A model generated the notes under the pieces. It was not told the origin of the DNA. It was given only the letters and a program-made list of their open reading frames with translations, and made no database searches. Positions 25,746 to 33,405 of a stretch of 64,000 nt of DNA are shown piece by piece. Every line of letters starts with the position of its first letter. Position 1 is the stretch's first letter. Where the stretch lies: contig NZ_HG942048.1 of assembly GCF_000612665.1 (NCBI RefSeq), forward strand, positions 46,324 through 110,323, written 5' to 3'. The stretch is from Neobacillus dielmonensis. Lineage in GTDB: Bacteria > Bacillota > Bacilli > Bacillales > Cytobacillaceae. The translations under genes were made by a program, and so were the position numbers.

Positions 25746-25769
25746 AAGAACAGCCCGATAGCTGTTCTT
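25746..25769 (-). terminator. Terminator of the acyl-CoA synthetase gene
   Basis: AAGAACAG pairs with CTGTTCTT around an 8-nt loop, with a T run on the minus side. Confidence 0.65.
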
Positions 25770-25792
25770 GTCGCGGTTATATATTTAATAAT

Positions 25793-25858
25793 TTTTGTTC
25801 TCATGACCCGTCATGAGGACAAAAATTAATAGTTTTGCCTTGGATTTGTCCTCATGGA
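25793..25858. repeat. Palindromic 'ATGAGGACAAA' repeat, locus 1
   Basis: TTTTGTTCTCATGA at 25793 is a half unit. A full unit runs from TCATGAGGACAAAA (25811-25824) to TTTGTCCTCATGGA (25845-25858), a stem-loop. The same family occurs three times in tandem at 38547-38700. Confidence 0.75.
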
Positions 25859-25892
25859 GCTCAGGTCAAAAGCTGAGCCGGGCAGCATAAGT

Positions 25893-27383
25893 CTATTTTT
25901 TCCTTAACGGAGTTTTTAATATTTTGCCGGTAGTTGTCTTAGGAAGTTCTGTTAGGAAATAAATTCTCCTTGGAACTTTATAGTGAGCCAGCTGCTGTTT
26001 ACAGTAGGCAACTATATCTTCTGGGGTTTGCTCCGTCCTGGTAACTACATAAGCTGCTACTTCTTCACCGAATACAGGGTCCGACTCACCGACGACCGCA
26101 CATTCTACAATTTCGGGGTGAGTGTATAGAACCTCTTCCACTTCCCTAGGGTAAACATTGTAGCCACCACGGATAATCATGTCTTTTTTGCGGTCGACAA
26201 TGTAAAGATAACCTTCTTCATCCTGACGGCCTAAATCGCCAGTGTAAAGCCAGCCGTCTTTTATTGTTTCATTGGTTTCTTCTGTCTTTTTGTAATAGCC
26301 CTTCATCGTATTCAGACCTTTAAAAATAATCTCTCCCACCTCGCCAACCGGTACTTCTTTTCCAGAGGGGTCGACTATTTTGAGGTCTATTCCTGGCAGC
26401 GGCACTCCTACGGAGCCAGGTTTCTTGGTGATTTCATCCGGGAAACAGCTAATCATCACAGTGCTCTCTGTTTGACCATAGCCCTCGCCGATTTCCACGC
26501 CCATTTCGGTTTTTACTTTTTCTAAAATTTCAACCGGTAAACTGGCGCCTCCGGACCCGGCAATTCGCAAGCTTGAAAAATCAAACTCTTTAATACGGGG
26601 GGAATGAACAAACATGGTATACATGGTCGGTACCCCAAGAAATACAGTAATCCGATTTTCTGCAATTCGCTGCAAAATCACATCGGGGATAAACCGTTCT
26701 TCCAGATAAATGGTAGAACCCTTTAATACACATTGCAGAAGCCCTTGCAGCTTAGCATAGGCATGGAACAAGGGAAGCACAACTAAAACTCGGTCTTCCT
26801 TCGTTAATGCTAAAATTTCCGCACTTGTTTGGGACATCCATTCGAGATTGCCATGGGTAATAATCGCCCCTTTTGGTTTTCCTGTAGTGCCGGAAGTATA
26901 GATAATTTGGGCATCGTCATTTGACGTTTTAGGTTCCGGCCAAAAATCAGCCGAATGGCCGTTGACCGCTTCCCAATGGATAAACCTATCAACAGAAGGC
27001 AAGGAAAAGATTTGCTTTACTGTAGAAAATTGCGAAGCAGACTTTTGTACCTCAGCCAGGCCGACCTCATCTACTATTAATGCCTCCACTTCAGCATCAT
27101 TTAAAATATAAACGATTTCACTAGATTTAAACGTCGGATTGATCGGTACCACTGTTGCCCCAATCGCTAACAAAGAAAAGTAGGCGATTGCGTATTCTGG
27201 CTTATTGGCCATCATCAGTGCTACATGAGAACCATTTTGCAAGCCATATTTCTTTAATCCTGCCGCTTTTTCTTTTACAAGTTCTGCTAGTTCCTGATAC
27301 GACAAGCTTGCATTTCTAAAAACGATGGCTGGATGTGTTGGTAGTTCATTAGCCGTGTTTAATAGAATTTGACTAATATTCAA
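25893..27383 (-). CDS. Acyl-CoA synthetase (AMP-forming), long-chain fatty acid-CoA ligase type
   Basis: An ANL-superfamily adenylating enzyme. YTSGTTGKPKGA is the nucleotide-binding P-loop, GEGYGQTE the acyl-adenylate motif, GWLYTGDLG and YIVDRKKDMIIRGGYNVYP mark the hinge, and the C-terminal lysine lies in PKTTTGKILK. The enzyme activates a carboxylate, probably a fatty acid, to acyl-CoA. The frame opens at 27431, but AAGGGGG stands seven nt before a TTG at 27383 that starts the conserved sequence, so I choose that (496 residues). It is a single gene with its own terminator. Confidence 0.9.
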   Translation of the reverse strand: MNISQILLNTANELPTHPAIVFRNASLSYQELAELVKEKAAGLKKYGLQNGSHVALMMANKPEYAIAYFSLLAIGATVVPINPTFKSSEIVYILNDAEVEALIVDEVGLAEVQKSASQFSTVKQIFSLPSVDRFIHWEAVNGHSADFWPEPKTSNDDAQIIYTSGTTGKPKGAIITHGNLEWMSQTSAEILALTKEDRVLVVLPLFHAYAKLQGLLQCVLKGSTIYLEERFIPDVILQRIAENRITVFLGVPTMYTMFVHSPRIKEFDFSSLRIAGSGGASLPVEILEKVKTEMGVEIGEGYGQTESTVMISCFPDEITKKPGSVGVPLPGIDLKIVDPSGKEVPVGEVGEIIFKGLNTMKGYYKKTEETNETIKDGWLYTGDLGRQDEEGYLYIVDRKKDMIIRGGYNVYPREVEEVLYTHPEIVECAVVGESDPVFGEEVAAYVVTRTEQTPEDIVAYCKQQLAHYKVPRRIYFLTELPKTTTGKILKTPLRKK

Positions 27384-27524
27384 ATCAATTCCCCCTTTAT
27401 TTTTTGAAAAATATGATAGGCATATAGTCATAATGTATGCGCTTTCGAATAGTTCTATGAGACTGGCAGACTAAACATTCTATATATTCTTTACGCAATA
27501 TATTTGTTCCTGCAAAAAAATGGA

Positions 27525-27570
27525 AAAAGCAAGAAGATCTATCGAATATCGACTAGATCTTCTTGCTTTT
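27525..27570 (-). terminator. Strong rho-independent terminator
   Basis: AAAAGCAAGAAGATCT (27525-27540) pairs perfectly over 16 nt with AGATCTTCTTGCTTTT (27555-27570). It lies past the end of the metallophosphoesterase gene. Confidence 0.85.
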
Positions 27571-27578
27571 CATTATTT

Positions 27579-27641
27579 AAGGCTCTGTTATATATGGCTG
27601 TTGTGATTTCCGCTCCAATCAATATCGTTCAACAGAGCCTT
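27579..27641. repeat. Interspersed palindromic repeat, copy 2
   Basis: A perfect 11-nt terminal inverted repeat, AAGGCTCTGTT (27579-27589) and AACAGAGCCTT (27631-27641), flanks TATGGCTGTTG and TTTCCGCTCCAATCAA, shared with the copy at 11571-11618. Its right end includes the stop codon of the metallophosphoesterase gene. Confidence 0.8.
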
Positions 27642-28740
27642 ATTTAAAACTGATGTCAATTTGGACAACTTCTGATTTAGTTCCAATCCTAAGCGGTGTC
27701 CCCCAAAAGCCATATCCAGATGAAACAATGCTTTGCAGCTGGCCCTTTTTGAGATAGCCCCAATCATTCTCATAAATTCTATTTGTTACAAGGTTTCCCG
27801 GGAAAATCTGTCCTTGATGGGTATGGCCTGAGAGTATTAAGTCCACACCATTCCTTTTGGCAATATCTAGGTCATAGGGCTGGTGCTCCAGTAATATAAC
27901 AGGCTTAGTCGGATTGGTTTGCACCATGAGTTCAGATAAGGCCATCCGTTTTACGTCCTGATAGCCTCTGTCTTTTCTGCCGACTAAGGTGATGCCGTTA
28001 TCCAGTTCAACTACTTCATCGGCTAACAGTTTCATGCCGCTGTTGTTAAAAGTCTTGATCAGATCAACATTGGGATCCTCCCGGTCATGGTTACCAAGTG
28101 AAGCATATACTGGAGCCTTGATTTTCTTTAGAATATCCGGAATCCCCTCCTTCAGATAGGGGTCTATATCATCACTAATCATATCTCCGGGCAACAGCAC
28201 TAAATCAGGATGTAACGAATTAATCATCCTTACAAGTTTTTCCGCCTGCCCACTTCCAACCATGTAACTAAAATGCAAATCCGATGCCATCACAATTTTA
28301 TAATTTTTTTCCCCTTCTACTTGCTTAGGGATACTAATTTTATAACTTGTGACAACAGGGTGATAGGCAGTAAAAACGCCCACAGTGAATAAGCACGCTG
28401 CAATCAATAGGGTTATAATCCCTGCCCACTTTATCGCCTTATCTCTGGCTATGTTTGTAAACTTTATTAGGTAAACCGTTAGATTCACAAGTGGCAGTAA
28501 GATCATGAAGATGTAAAACAGTCCAAGCCAGATGGCGCCCGTCCAGTTGATCAAGTTGTGATCTCCTGCCCAGCGGCTGATAATAAACGAATAAGCAAAC
28601 AGCACCAGTAAAATCCAGTACAAATATTTAAGCCGTCTTTTTATACCGTTAAATATCGATTTTAGCCACTTTAAGCCATTCCATCCTATGTAGAAAATAA
28701 GCAAATTATATATTAAGAAGACGACGATAAATAACCACAT
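27640..28740 (-). CDS. Membrane metallophosphoesterase (YkuE/YaeI-like)
   Basis: About 366 residues from the ATG at 28740 (AAAGGGG upstream; the frame to 28773 lacks a site). Four hydrophobic helices fill residues ~2-135; then the calcineurin-like core: DLHFS (154), GDMISDD (185), GNHDRE (216) and GHTHQGQ (310), all metal ligands present. Relatives such as YkuE are membrane-bound or exported phosphoesterases; the substrate is undefined. The last codons lie inside an 11-nt inverted repeat of an interspersed element, so the C-terminal end may have been reshaped by it. Confidence 0.85.
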   Translation of the reverse strand: MWLFIVVFLIYNLLIFYIGWNGLKWLKSIFNGIKRRLKYLYWILLVLFAYSFIISRWAGDHNLINWTGAIWLGLFYIFMILLPLVNLTVYLIKFTNIARDKAIKWAGIITLLIAACLFTVGVFTAYHPVVTSYKISIPKQVEGEKNYKIVMASDLHFSYMVGSGQAEKLVRMINSLHPDLVLLPGDMISDDIDPYLKEGIPDILKKIKAPVYASLGNHDREDPNVDLIKTFNNSGMKLLADEVVELDNGITLVGRKDRGYQDVKRMALSELMVQTNPTKPVILLEHQPYDLDIAKRNGVDLILSGHTHQGQIFPGNLVTNRIYENDWGYLKKGQLQSIVSSGYGFWGTPLRIGTKSEVVQIDISFK

Positions 28741-28935
28741 GCAAGGATCCCCTTTAACAAGATGTCTTACCATTATTAGACATTATTTTCATAAAAATAA
28801 CAACAAATTGGGTCTCAGACACCAAATTGTCAAAAAAATCACCCTTTGTCGAAAGATTTTCGGCGGTTTTTGAAGGATAATGTCGATAGCGGGAGAATAG
28901 TTTAATAGTCTTAAATTACCAGAGGAGGAAATTAG

Positions 28936-29298
28936 ATGAAAAAGTTAGTCATGCTGATTTTTGGGGTGTTTATTGCATTAGCATTGTTTACTGTAACTGG
29001 GAGTCCCGTGCAGGCGGCGGAACCTGATGATGATTGTACGTGTCACGATTTGCTCCCAATAACAGGTGCGGAGAGGAATAAAATCGTTGCCAAGTTTCTT
29101 AGCAGTCAAGAATTTCAAGCAAAAAAAGCTGAACTTCTTGCAACAGGCCATACATGGAATGGTGCGCATACCATCGAAGTTATCCTTCCTGCAGGAAGCG
29201 TAACGATGGTTGGTGTGCCATTTGTCGATGCAGACGGAGTGCCATTAATGTATGCATTTGTGAATGGGATGTTCGTAGGTACAGCACCAGTTGAATGA
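28936..29298 (+). CDS. Small secreted protein with CxC motif, unknown function
   Basis: A 120-residue protein. A clear signal peptide (KKLVMLIFGVFIALALF, cut after AQAA-like VQAA near residue 28) leaves a mature protein starting EPDDDCTCHDLLPITGAERN. It contains ERNKIVAKFLSS (helix) and TMVGVPFVDADG (strands). AGAGGAGG precedes the ATG and a strong terminator follows. The helical repeat pattern recalls the N-terminal half of some Bacillus halocin C8-like bacteriocin precursors, but no Cys-rich bacteriocin core follows, so this is weak. Isolated between the phosphoesterase and hydrolase genes. Confidence 0.7.
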   Translation: MKKLVMLIFGVFIALALFTVTGSPVQAAEPDDDCTCHDLLPITGAERNKIVAKFLSSQEFQAKKAELLATGHTWNGAHTIEVILPAGSVTMVGVPFVDADGVPLMYAFVNGMFVGTAPVE

Positions 29299-29300
29299 TG

Positions 29301-29337
29301 AAAAAATCCTTCCCCATCTAAAGGGAAGGATTTTTTT
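29301..29337 (+). terminator. Bidirectional rho-independent terminator
   Basis: AAAAAATCCTTCCC pairs with GGGAAGGATTTTTT around an 8-nt loop. It serves the secreted-protein gene and, from the other side, the alpha/beta hydrolase. Confidence 0.9.
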
Positions 29338-29342
29338 AATTT

Positions 29343-30137
29343 TTAAGAGCTAAAAACAGTGTCTGAAAATTTCTTAATGATAGAAATAAGTTCTTCGGGG
29401 TTCTCATACATGCTCATGTGCCCAGCGTCCTTTATCAATGCATGTTTAATGTTAGTTTTGCTGACTGAAAAAGTTTTGTCAGGAGATACAATTCGGTCGT
29501 TTTCACCAGCGATTAAAAGAACTGGTAAGCCGGTTGCTTCTAATACAGAATTTCGGTCTGGACGATTTTTCATGGCAATCAAGGTATCCATGGCTCCTTG
29601 AGGTGAGGTGGAATACCCAATTTCTTTGGCGGCCGCAACATAAGGTTTGTTGGAATTTTCAGTGGCAAATAGGTTTGGTACCAGCCCTTCAACAAAAGAA
29701 TGGATTCCATTCTGGTTGATTCTTTGCACGTTGGCTTCTCTGTTCTTTTTCGCCTCTTCTGAATCAGGAAAAGCAGTTGAATGAACGATTGAAAATCCCT
29801 TCAGCCTATCTAAGTATTTTTCCGCAAATGCCAACGTGATATATCCCCCCAGTGAATGTCCTAACATAATCACGTTCTGCACATGTAGCTCATCGAGGAA
29901 ACCAAGTATGATTGCCGCTAGATCCTCCATTGTGCATGGTGCTCTCAGTACCTCTGATTGCCCATGGCCGGGTAAATCCGGAGCGATGACCCGGTAATTT
30001 TTCGTAAGTACCGGGACTACTTCTTGCCAATAACCCGAACTGCCACAAAAACCATGCAGCAGGACAATTGGGAAGCCTTCCCCTTCATCCATATACGATA
30101 TAGCAGTGTCCTGGACCACTACACTTTTTTTACCCAT
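29343..30137 (-). CDS. Alpha/beta hydrolase
   Basis: 264 residues from the ATG at 30137 (AGGAG eight nt upstream; the GTG at 30146 is too close). HGFCGSSGYW forms the oxyanion loop, GHSLGG holds the nucleophile Ser (about 95), and LLIAGENDRIVSP and DAGHMSMYENPEE supply the Asp and His. A cytoplasmic esterase/lipase-like enzyme with no signal peptide; the substrate cannot be deduced. Single gene. Confidence 0.85.
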   Translation of the reverse strand: MGKKSVVVQDTAISYMDEGEGFPIVLLHGFCGSSGYWQEVVPVLTKNYRVIAPDLPGHGQSEVLRAPCTMEDLAAIILGFLDELHVQNVIMLGHSLGGYITLAFAEKYLDRLKGFSIVHSTAFPDSEEAKKNREANVQRINQNGIHSFVEGLVPNLFATENSNKPYVAAAKEIGYSTSPQGAMDTLIAMKNRPDRNSVLEATGLPVLLIAGENDRIVSPDKTFSVSKTNIKHALIKDAGHMSMYENPEELISIIKKFSDTVFSS

Positions 30138-30215
30138 ACCTCTCACTCCTTAAAAAATGCATTTTTAATAATTCTCGTTTCGTATTCAAATACCCTTTAA
30201 GAGTTGCAAGAAATG

Positions 30216-30242
30216 AAAAAAGAGAGGTTTTCCCTCCCTTTA
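30216..30242 (-). terminator. Probable terminator of the 81-residue protein gene
   Basis: On the minus strand GGGAGG, loop AAAA-containing, CCTCTC then TTTTTT (one G-T pair). Weak stem with a good T run. Confidence 0.6.
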
Positions 30243-30246
30243 ATGG

Positions 30247-30492
30247 TTAACTGATTTGCTCTTCTTCACCTGTAGCAAGCAGTGTCCGTTTATGTGGAAT
30301 AATCGTTAAATTCGATCGTTTAAGCAGATAATTTAAATGATCAATCGGCATAGACCCATGACCTTTACCTTCACTCAAGGTAAATTGAACCGTCACTCCA
30401 TTGTTCGTGGTTACCGTCAACGATTCAGCCGAATTAAAGTTCCCTTGGATTACCTTCGAAATCTGATACTTGGTCCCTTCTACAATAGACAT
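30247..30492 (-). CDS. Small protein of unknown function
   Basis: An 81-residue protein, mostly beta-strand: KYQISKVIQGNFNSAESLTV and GVTVQFTLSEGKGHGSM. I do not recognise the family. AAAGGAG lies at proper distance from the ATG and a terminator follows, so it is real. No signal peptide or membrane segment. The opposite strand has a long serine-rich frame, which I reject. Confidence 0.65.
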   Translation of the reverse strand: MSIVEGTKYQISKVIQGNFNSAESLTVTTNNGVTVQFTLSEGKGHGSMPIDHLNYLLKRSNLTIIPHKRTLLATGEEEQIS

Positions 30493-30580
30493 TATGCCTC
30501 TCCTTTTTATTATGATTCTCTTACTACTATTCCCTTTCCAATTTTATACATACATAAATTTTCCAACCGTTTAGCCCATG

Positions 30581-30607
30581 AAAAAAGAGAGGGTCCTTCC
30601 CTCTCTT
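30581..30607 (-). terminator. Rho-independent terminator of the DUF1292 gene
   Basis: AAGAGAGGG pairs with CCCTCTCTT around a 5-nt loop, followed on the minus strand by TTTTTT. It overlaps the stop codon. Confidence 0.85.
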
Positions 30608-30884
30608 ATGCATCCTCCATCTCTTCATCCATCATTTCATCGAACGTGGCTGAAACCTTATCGAATTCCTCATCACTTTCGATAGCGGAAAAATCACCGT
30701 CTTCATCGACTTTCAAGAAAAAGATGTCGATGTCCTCTTCCTCTTCCTGTCTAATATCTTCTACAAATCCAACCGCCACATAATCGGCATCATCAATGGT
30801 CATCACACCTAAAACTTCTACTTCCTGCTCCTCATTATTCTCATCGCTGATTGTAAAGATTTCTCCCACTTCAATGTTGGGCAT
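30606..30884 (-). CDS. DUF1292 family acidic protein
   Basis: 92 residues from the ATG at 30884 (AGAGGG seven nt upstream; the preceding in-frame TTG is less likely). The frame FTISDENNEEQEVEVLGVM then DDADYVAVGFVED and a strongly acidic C-terminus (DEMMDEEMEDA) match the DUF1292 family, of which YrzB of B. subtilis is a member. Function unknown. Transcribed separately from its neighbours. Confidence 0.8.
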   Translation of the reverse strand: MPNIEVGEIFTISDENNEEQEVEVLGVMTIDDADYVAVGFVEDIRQEEEEDIDIFFLKVDEDGDFSAIESDEEFDKVSATFDEMMDEEMEDA

Positions 30885-30970
30885 CAAATTTCCCTCTCTT
30901 CATGTAAGATTTTCTACCTTTCACATTATTTCTAAAAGGGAAAAGAATTAAACCAAGAAAAGGAACCCTA

Positions 30971-32344
30971 TTAAATAACCCCGAGCATTTTGGCGGACTG
31001 GGTAATCACCAGCGGTACGATAATGGCGATTACGGTTGGTATCGCAAAAGCTACAAACGTCCATTTTTTACTTTTCGTTTCCTTGTAAATATTAATTAAA
31101 GTAGTCCCGCATGGGTAATGGAGCAAGGAAAATAGCATCATATTCAAGGCTGTCAACCAAGTCCACCCGTGGTCTAGAAATATCTTCTTTAAGTCAACAA
31201 GGCTGTCAACTTCCGTCAACGAACCTGTTGACAAGTAGCCCATCAATAAAATCGGAAGGACAATTTCATTGGCCGGCAACCCCAGAATAAACGCCATGAG
31301 AATATAGCCATCCAACCCGAGCAATTTACCGAACGGTTCCAAAAACTGTACTCCGTACATCAAAATGCTGGTATCGCCTATATAGATATTGGCAAATACC
31401 CAAGTAAGAACAGCGGCCGGTGCTGCTACTTTCACAGCTCTTACAAGGACTGACCATGACTTTGTTAGTGAAGAACGTATGACCGTGTCAAAAATCTTCG
31501 GTTTGCGATAAGGAGGCAATTCTAATGTATAATGAGTCGGGACGCCCTTAAGAGCTGTTTTGGAAAGAATCCATGAAACAAAGAATGTAACGACGACCCC
31601 GAACATCACAATTCCGATAATGACAGCGGTAGTGACAAGAGATTGGACACCGCCTGTGAAATTGGCTGCCATAAATAAGGATGCTAATAAAATCAATGTC
31701 CCCCACCTGCCATTGCAAGGAACAAAGTTATTCGTCAGGATGGCAAGCATCCGTTCCCGTGGGGACTCAATAATCCGTGTTGAGATGACAGCCGCTGCAT
31801 TACAGCCGAAACCCATCGCCATTGTTAAAGATTGCTTGCCGTGAGCACCGACCATTTTAAAGATCCGGTCCATATTAAATGCGACACGCGGCAAATATCC
31901 GTAATTTTCCAAAAGGGCAAACGTCGGAAAGAAGATAGCCATCGGAGGGAGCATGACGCTAATCACCCAGGTGGTACCTCGGTATAATCCTAAAACAAGT
32001 ACACCATGGAGCCAGTTAGGTGCATGAACAAAATGAAAAAAGGCGGTTAAATAGGGTTCTAATGATCCAAAGAAGTCAGCTAGCAGAGAAGATGGTATAT
32101 TTGCACCCGCAATGGTGATATAAAACACGACTGCTAACATGACCAGCATGATGGGGAAACCAAATATCGGGGAAGTCAAAAGCCGATCAAGTTTTTCCGT
32201 TCGGATATCAGTTTTATCTTTTGTATAACGAATCCCATGTTCGCATAGTTTACGGCTCTGTTCGTACAACTGCTGGACAATTTCATCCCTTAGTTTTGGA
32301 GTGGACAATTCCCGTGCCTCTGATAACAACTGGTCGATTCCCAT
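30971..32344 (-). CDS. feoB: FeoB membrane domain as a separate protein (split FeoB, C-terminal part)
   Basis: A 457-residue protein with ~8-10 membrane helices and two Gate-type segments (nucleoside-recognition-like). GFGCNAAAVISTRIIESPRE and NNFVPCNGRWGTL occupy the first gate, where standard FeoB has GCNVPAI and SCxAR; VFILGLPANEIVLPIL marks the second. No G domain is present: that is encoded by the preceding gene, whose stop TAA is immediately followed by this ATG, with AGGGG upstream. The two together equal a full FeoB ferrous-iron permease. Part of feoA-feoB(N)-feoB(C). Confidence 0.85.
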   Translation of the reverse strand: MGIDQLLSEARELSTPKLRDEIVQQLYEQSRKLCEHGIRYTKDKTDIRTEKLDRLLTSPIFGFPIMLVMLAVVFYITIAGANIPSSLLADFFGSLEPYLTAFFHFVHAPNWLHGVLVLGLYRGTTWVISVMLPPMAIFFPTFALLENYGYLPRVAFNMDRIFKMVGAHGKQSLTMAMGFGCNAAAVISTRIIESPRERMLAILTNNFVPCNGRWGTLILLASLFMAANFTGGVQSLVTTAVIIGIVMFGVVVTFFVSWILSKTALKGVPTHYTLELPPYRKPKIFDTVIRSSLTKSWSVLVRAVKVAAPAAVLTWVFANIYIGDTSILMYGVQFLEPFGKLLGLDGYILMAFILGLPANEIVLPILLMGYLSTGSLTEVDSLVDLKKIFLDHGWTWLTALNMMLFSLLHYPCGTTLINIYKETKSKKWTFVAFAIPTVIAIIVPLVITQSAKMLGVI

Positions 32345-33037
32345 TTATGAAGTCCCCTCTCTAACTAAATATTTATTTAACTCATCCAGCAATGCCTCAT
32401 CCCCGTCGAGCAATCGGAGGGCAACCCATCTTGAAGATAAACGGTCACCGATAATCGCTTTTACCTTTGGTTCCATCTTCTTGATTTGCTCCTCTATTTC
32501 ATCTGAATATGTGATAGTCATCGGATGACATTCAATTTTTCCAGTAACGATCCGGTCAAGCGTATCTAACAGCAAAGGAAAACCGGTTTTGTTCCGTGCA
32601 GAAACTTTAATGACTGGAACCCCGAGTTTACGAGTCAATAGCTTCTCATTAATGTGGATTCCCTGCTCCTCAGCCATATCTATTAAATTAATGCATATGA
32701 CGACATTTTTGGCCATTTCCAAAACCTGTAAGGCTAAATTAAAATTCCGTTCCAACGAGGTGGCATCCAATACGACTAGCGTAACATCTGGTTGTTCAAA
32801 CACAATGTAGTTTCTAGCCGTCTCTTCGTCTTTTGAGTTTGAAAACAACGAATACGTACCGGGAAGGTCTATCAAATGAAAGGTTTTATCTTTATACGCA
32901 ACCGTCCCGCTAGCTAGGGTAACCGTTTTACCAGCCCAATTTCCAGTGTGCTGTCTGAGACCTGTTAAGGCATTGAACAACGTTGTTTTGCCGGTGTTAG
33001 GATTCCCGGCTAAAGCGATGCGATATTCATTTCCCAT
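32345..33037 (-). CDS. feoB: FeoB GTPase domain as a separate protein (split FeoB, N-terminal part)
   Basis: A 230-residue G protein: GNPNTGKTTLFNALTG (P-loop, about 11-26), DLPGTYSLFS (G3, about 58-67), NLID (G4) and VSARNKTG (G5). After G5 comes the helical GDI-like spacer, and the protein ends before the first membrane helix. It overlaps feoA by 11 nt and abuts the membrane-domain gene (TAAATG), so all three are co-translated. In most Bacillus FeoB these are one chain. Both halves are intact with own start sites, so it is a natural split rather than a frameshift. Confidence 0.85.
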   Translation of the reverse strand: MGNEYRIALAGNPNTGKTTLFNALTGLRQHTGNWAGKTVTLASGTVAYKDKTFHLIDLPGTYSLFSNSKDEETARNYIVFEQPDVTLVVLDATSLERNFNLALQVLEMAKNVVICINLIDMAEEQGIHINEKLLTRKLGVPVIKVSARNKTGFPLLLDTLDRIVTGKIECHPMTITYSDEIEEQIKKMEPKVKAIIGDRLSSRWVALRLLDGDEALLDELNKYLVREGTS

Positions 33038-33281
33038 TGGACATCAGCTCACCTTCAATTTTCATGCTTTCCTCTTTTCTCAAAGCAATGGTTGTCTGGC
33101 TGACACGATAGGCAATCGGATCGCCTAACGGGCTTTTCCTGACTACTTCAACATCAGCTCCTGCAACAAATCCTAAATCTAGTAGTCTTCTTCTCATGAC
33201 ACCATCTAATTGAATGGACGTTATTTTTATGACATTCCCTTTTTCCGCCTCCGCTAATTTAACAACTTTTGAACCATCCAT
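33027..33281 (-). CDS. feoA: FeoA family protein
   Basis: An 84-residue SH3-like protein: VKLAEAEKGNVIKITSI, then MRRRLLDLGFVAGADVEVV and a C-terminal YRVSQTTIALRKEES, the FeoA signature. FeoA is a cytoplasmic partner of the FeoB transporter. AAAGGGGG precedes the ATG. First gene of the feo unit, behind a good promoter and a candidate metal-sensing palindrome. Confidence 0.88.
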   Translation of the reverse strand: MDGSKVVKLAEAEKGNVIKITSIQLDGVMRRRLLDLGFVAGADVEVVRKSPLGDPIAYRVSQTTIALRKEESMKIEGELMSNGK

Positions 33282-33306
33282 TTCTCTTTCCCCCTTTTAA
33301 AAGTTT

Positions 33307-33359
33307 TTGCCAAGTGCAACTTTTTGTTAATTATATTCCATAAAAAACCATTTTGTCAC
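33307..33359 (-). promoter_or_regulatory. feo promoter with candidate metalloregulator palindrome
   Basis: On the minus strand GTGACA (33354-33359), an 18-nt spacer and TATAAT (33330-33335) make a promoter. TTGCACTTGGCAA (33307-33319, TTGC-5-GCAA) lies right at or past the start site, where a DtxR/MntR- or Fur-type repressor would block transcription. The regulator is not identified. Confidence 0.55.
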
Positions 33360-33369
33360 GCAGAATGAA

Positions 33370-33405
33370 AAAAAACTAGCCGCTTTTTTCAGCAGCTAGT
33401 TATAT
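33370..33405 (-). terminator. Terminator of the nuclease-helicase gene
   Basis: AACTAGC (33374-33380) pairs with GCTAGTT (33395-33401), followed on the minus strand by a long T run; overlaps the stop codon. Confidence 0.75.

Noticed and set aside
27579..27641. Intact insertion sequence or transposase gene
   Set aside because: Only ~60 nt; no transposase frame anywhere near; best seen as a miniature or decayed element.
28936..29298. Confident call as a halocin-like bacteriocin
   Set aside because: No Cys-rich C-terminal core, modification or export genes are present; similarity is by recollection only.
30337..30783. 148-residue serine-rich open frame on the plus strand
   Set aside because: Antisense to two genes with good start sites and terminators; composition follows the complementary codons and it has no ribosome site.
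32340..32350. Frameshift or point mutation breaking feoB
   Set aside because: The downstream half has its own ATG with AGGGG and conserved motifs; both parts are complete. A natural split is simpler, pending read check.
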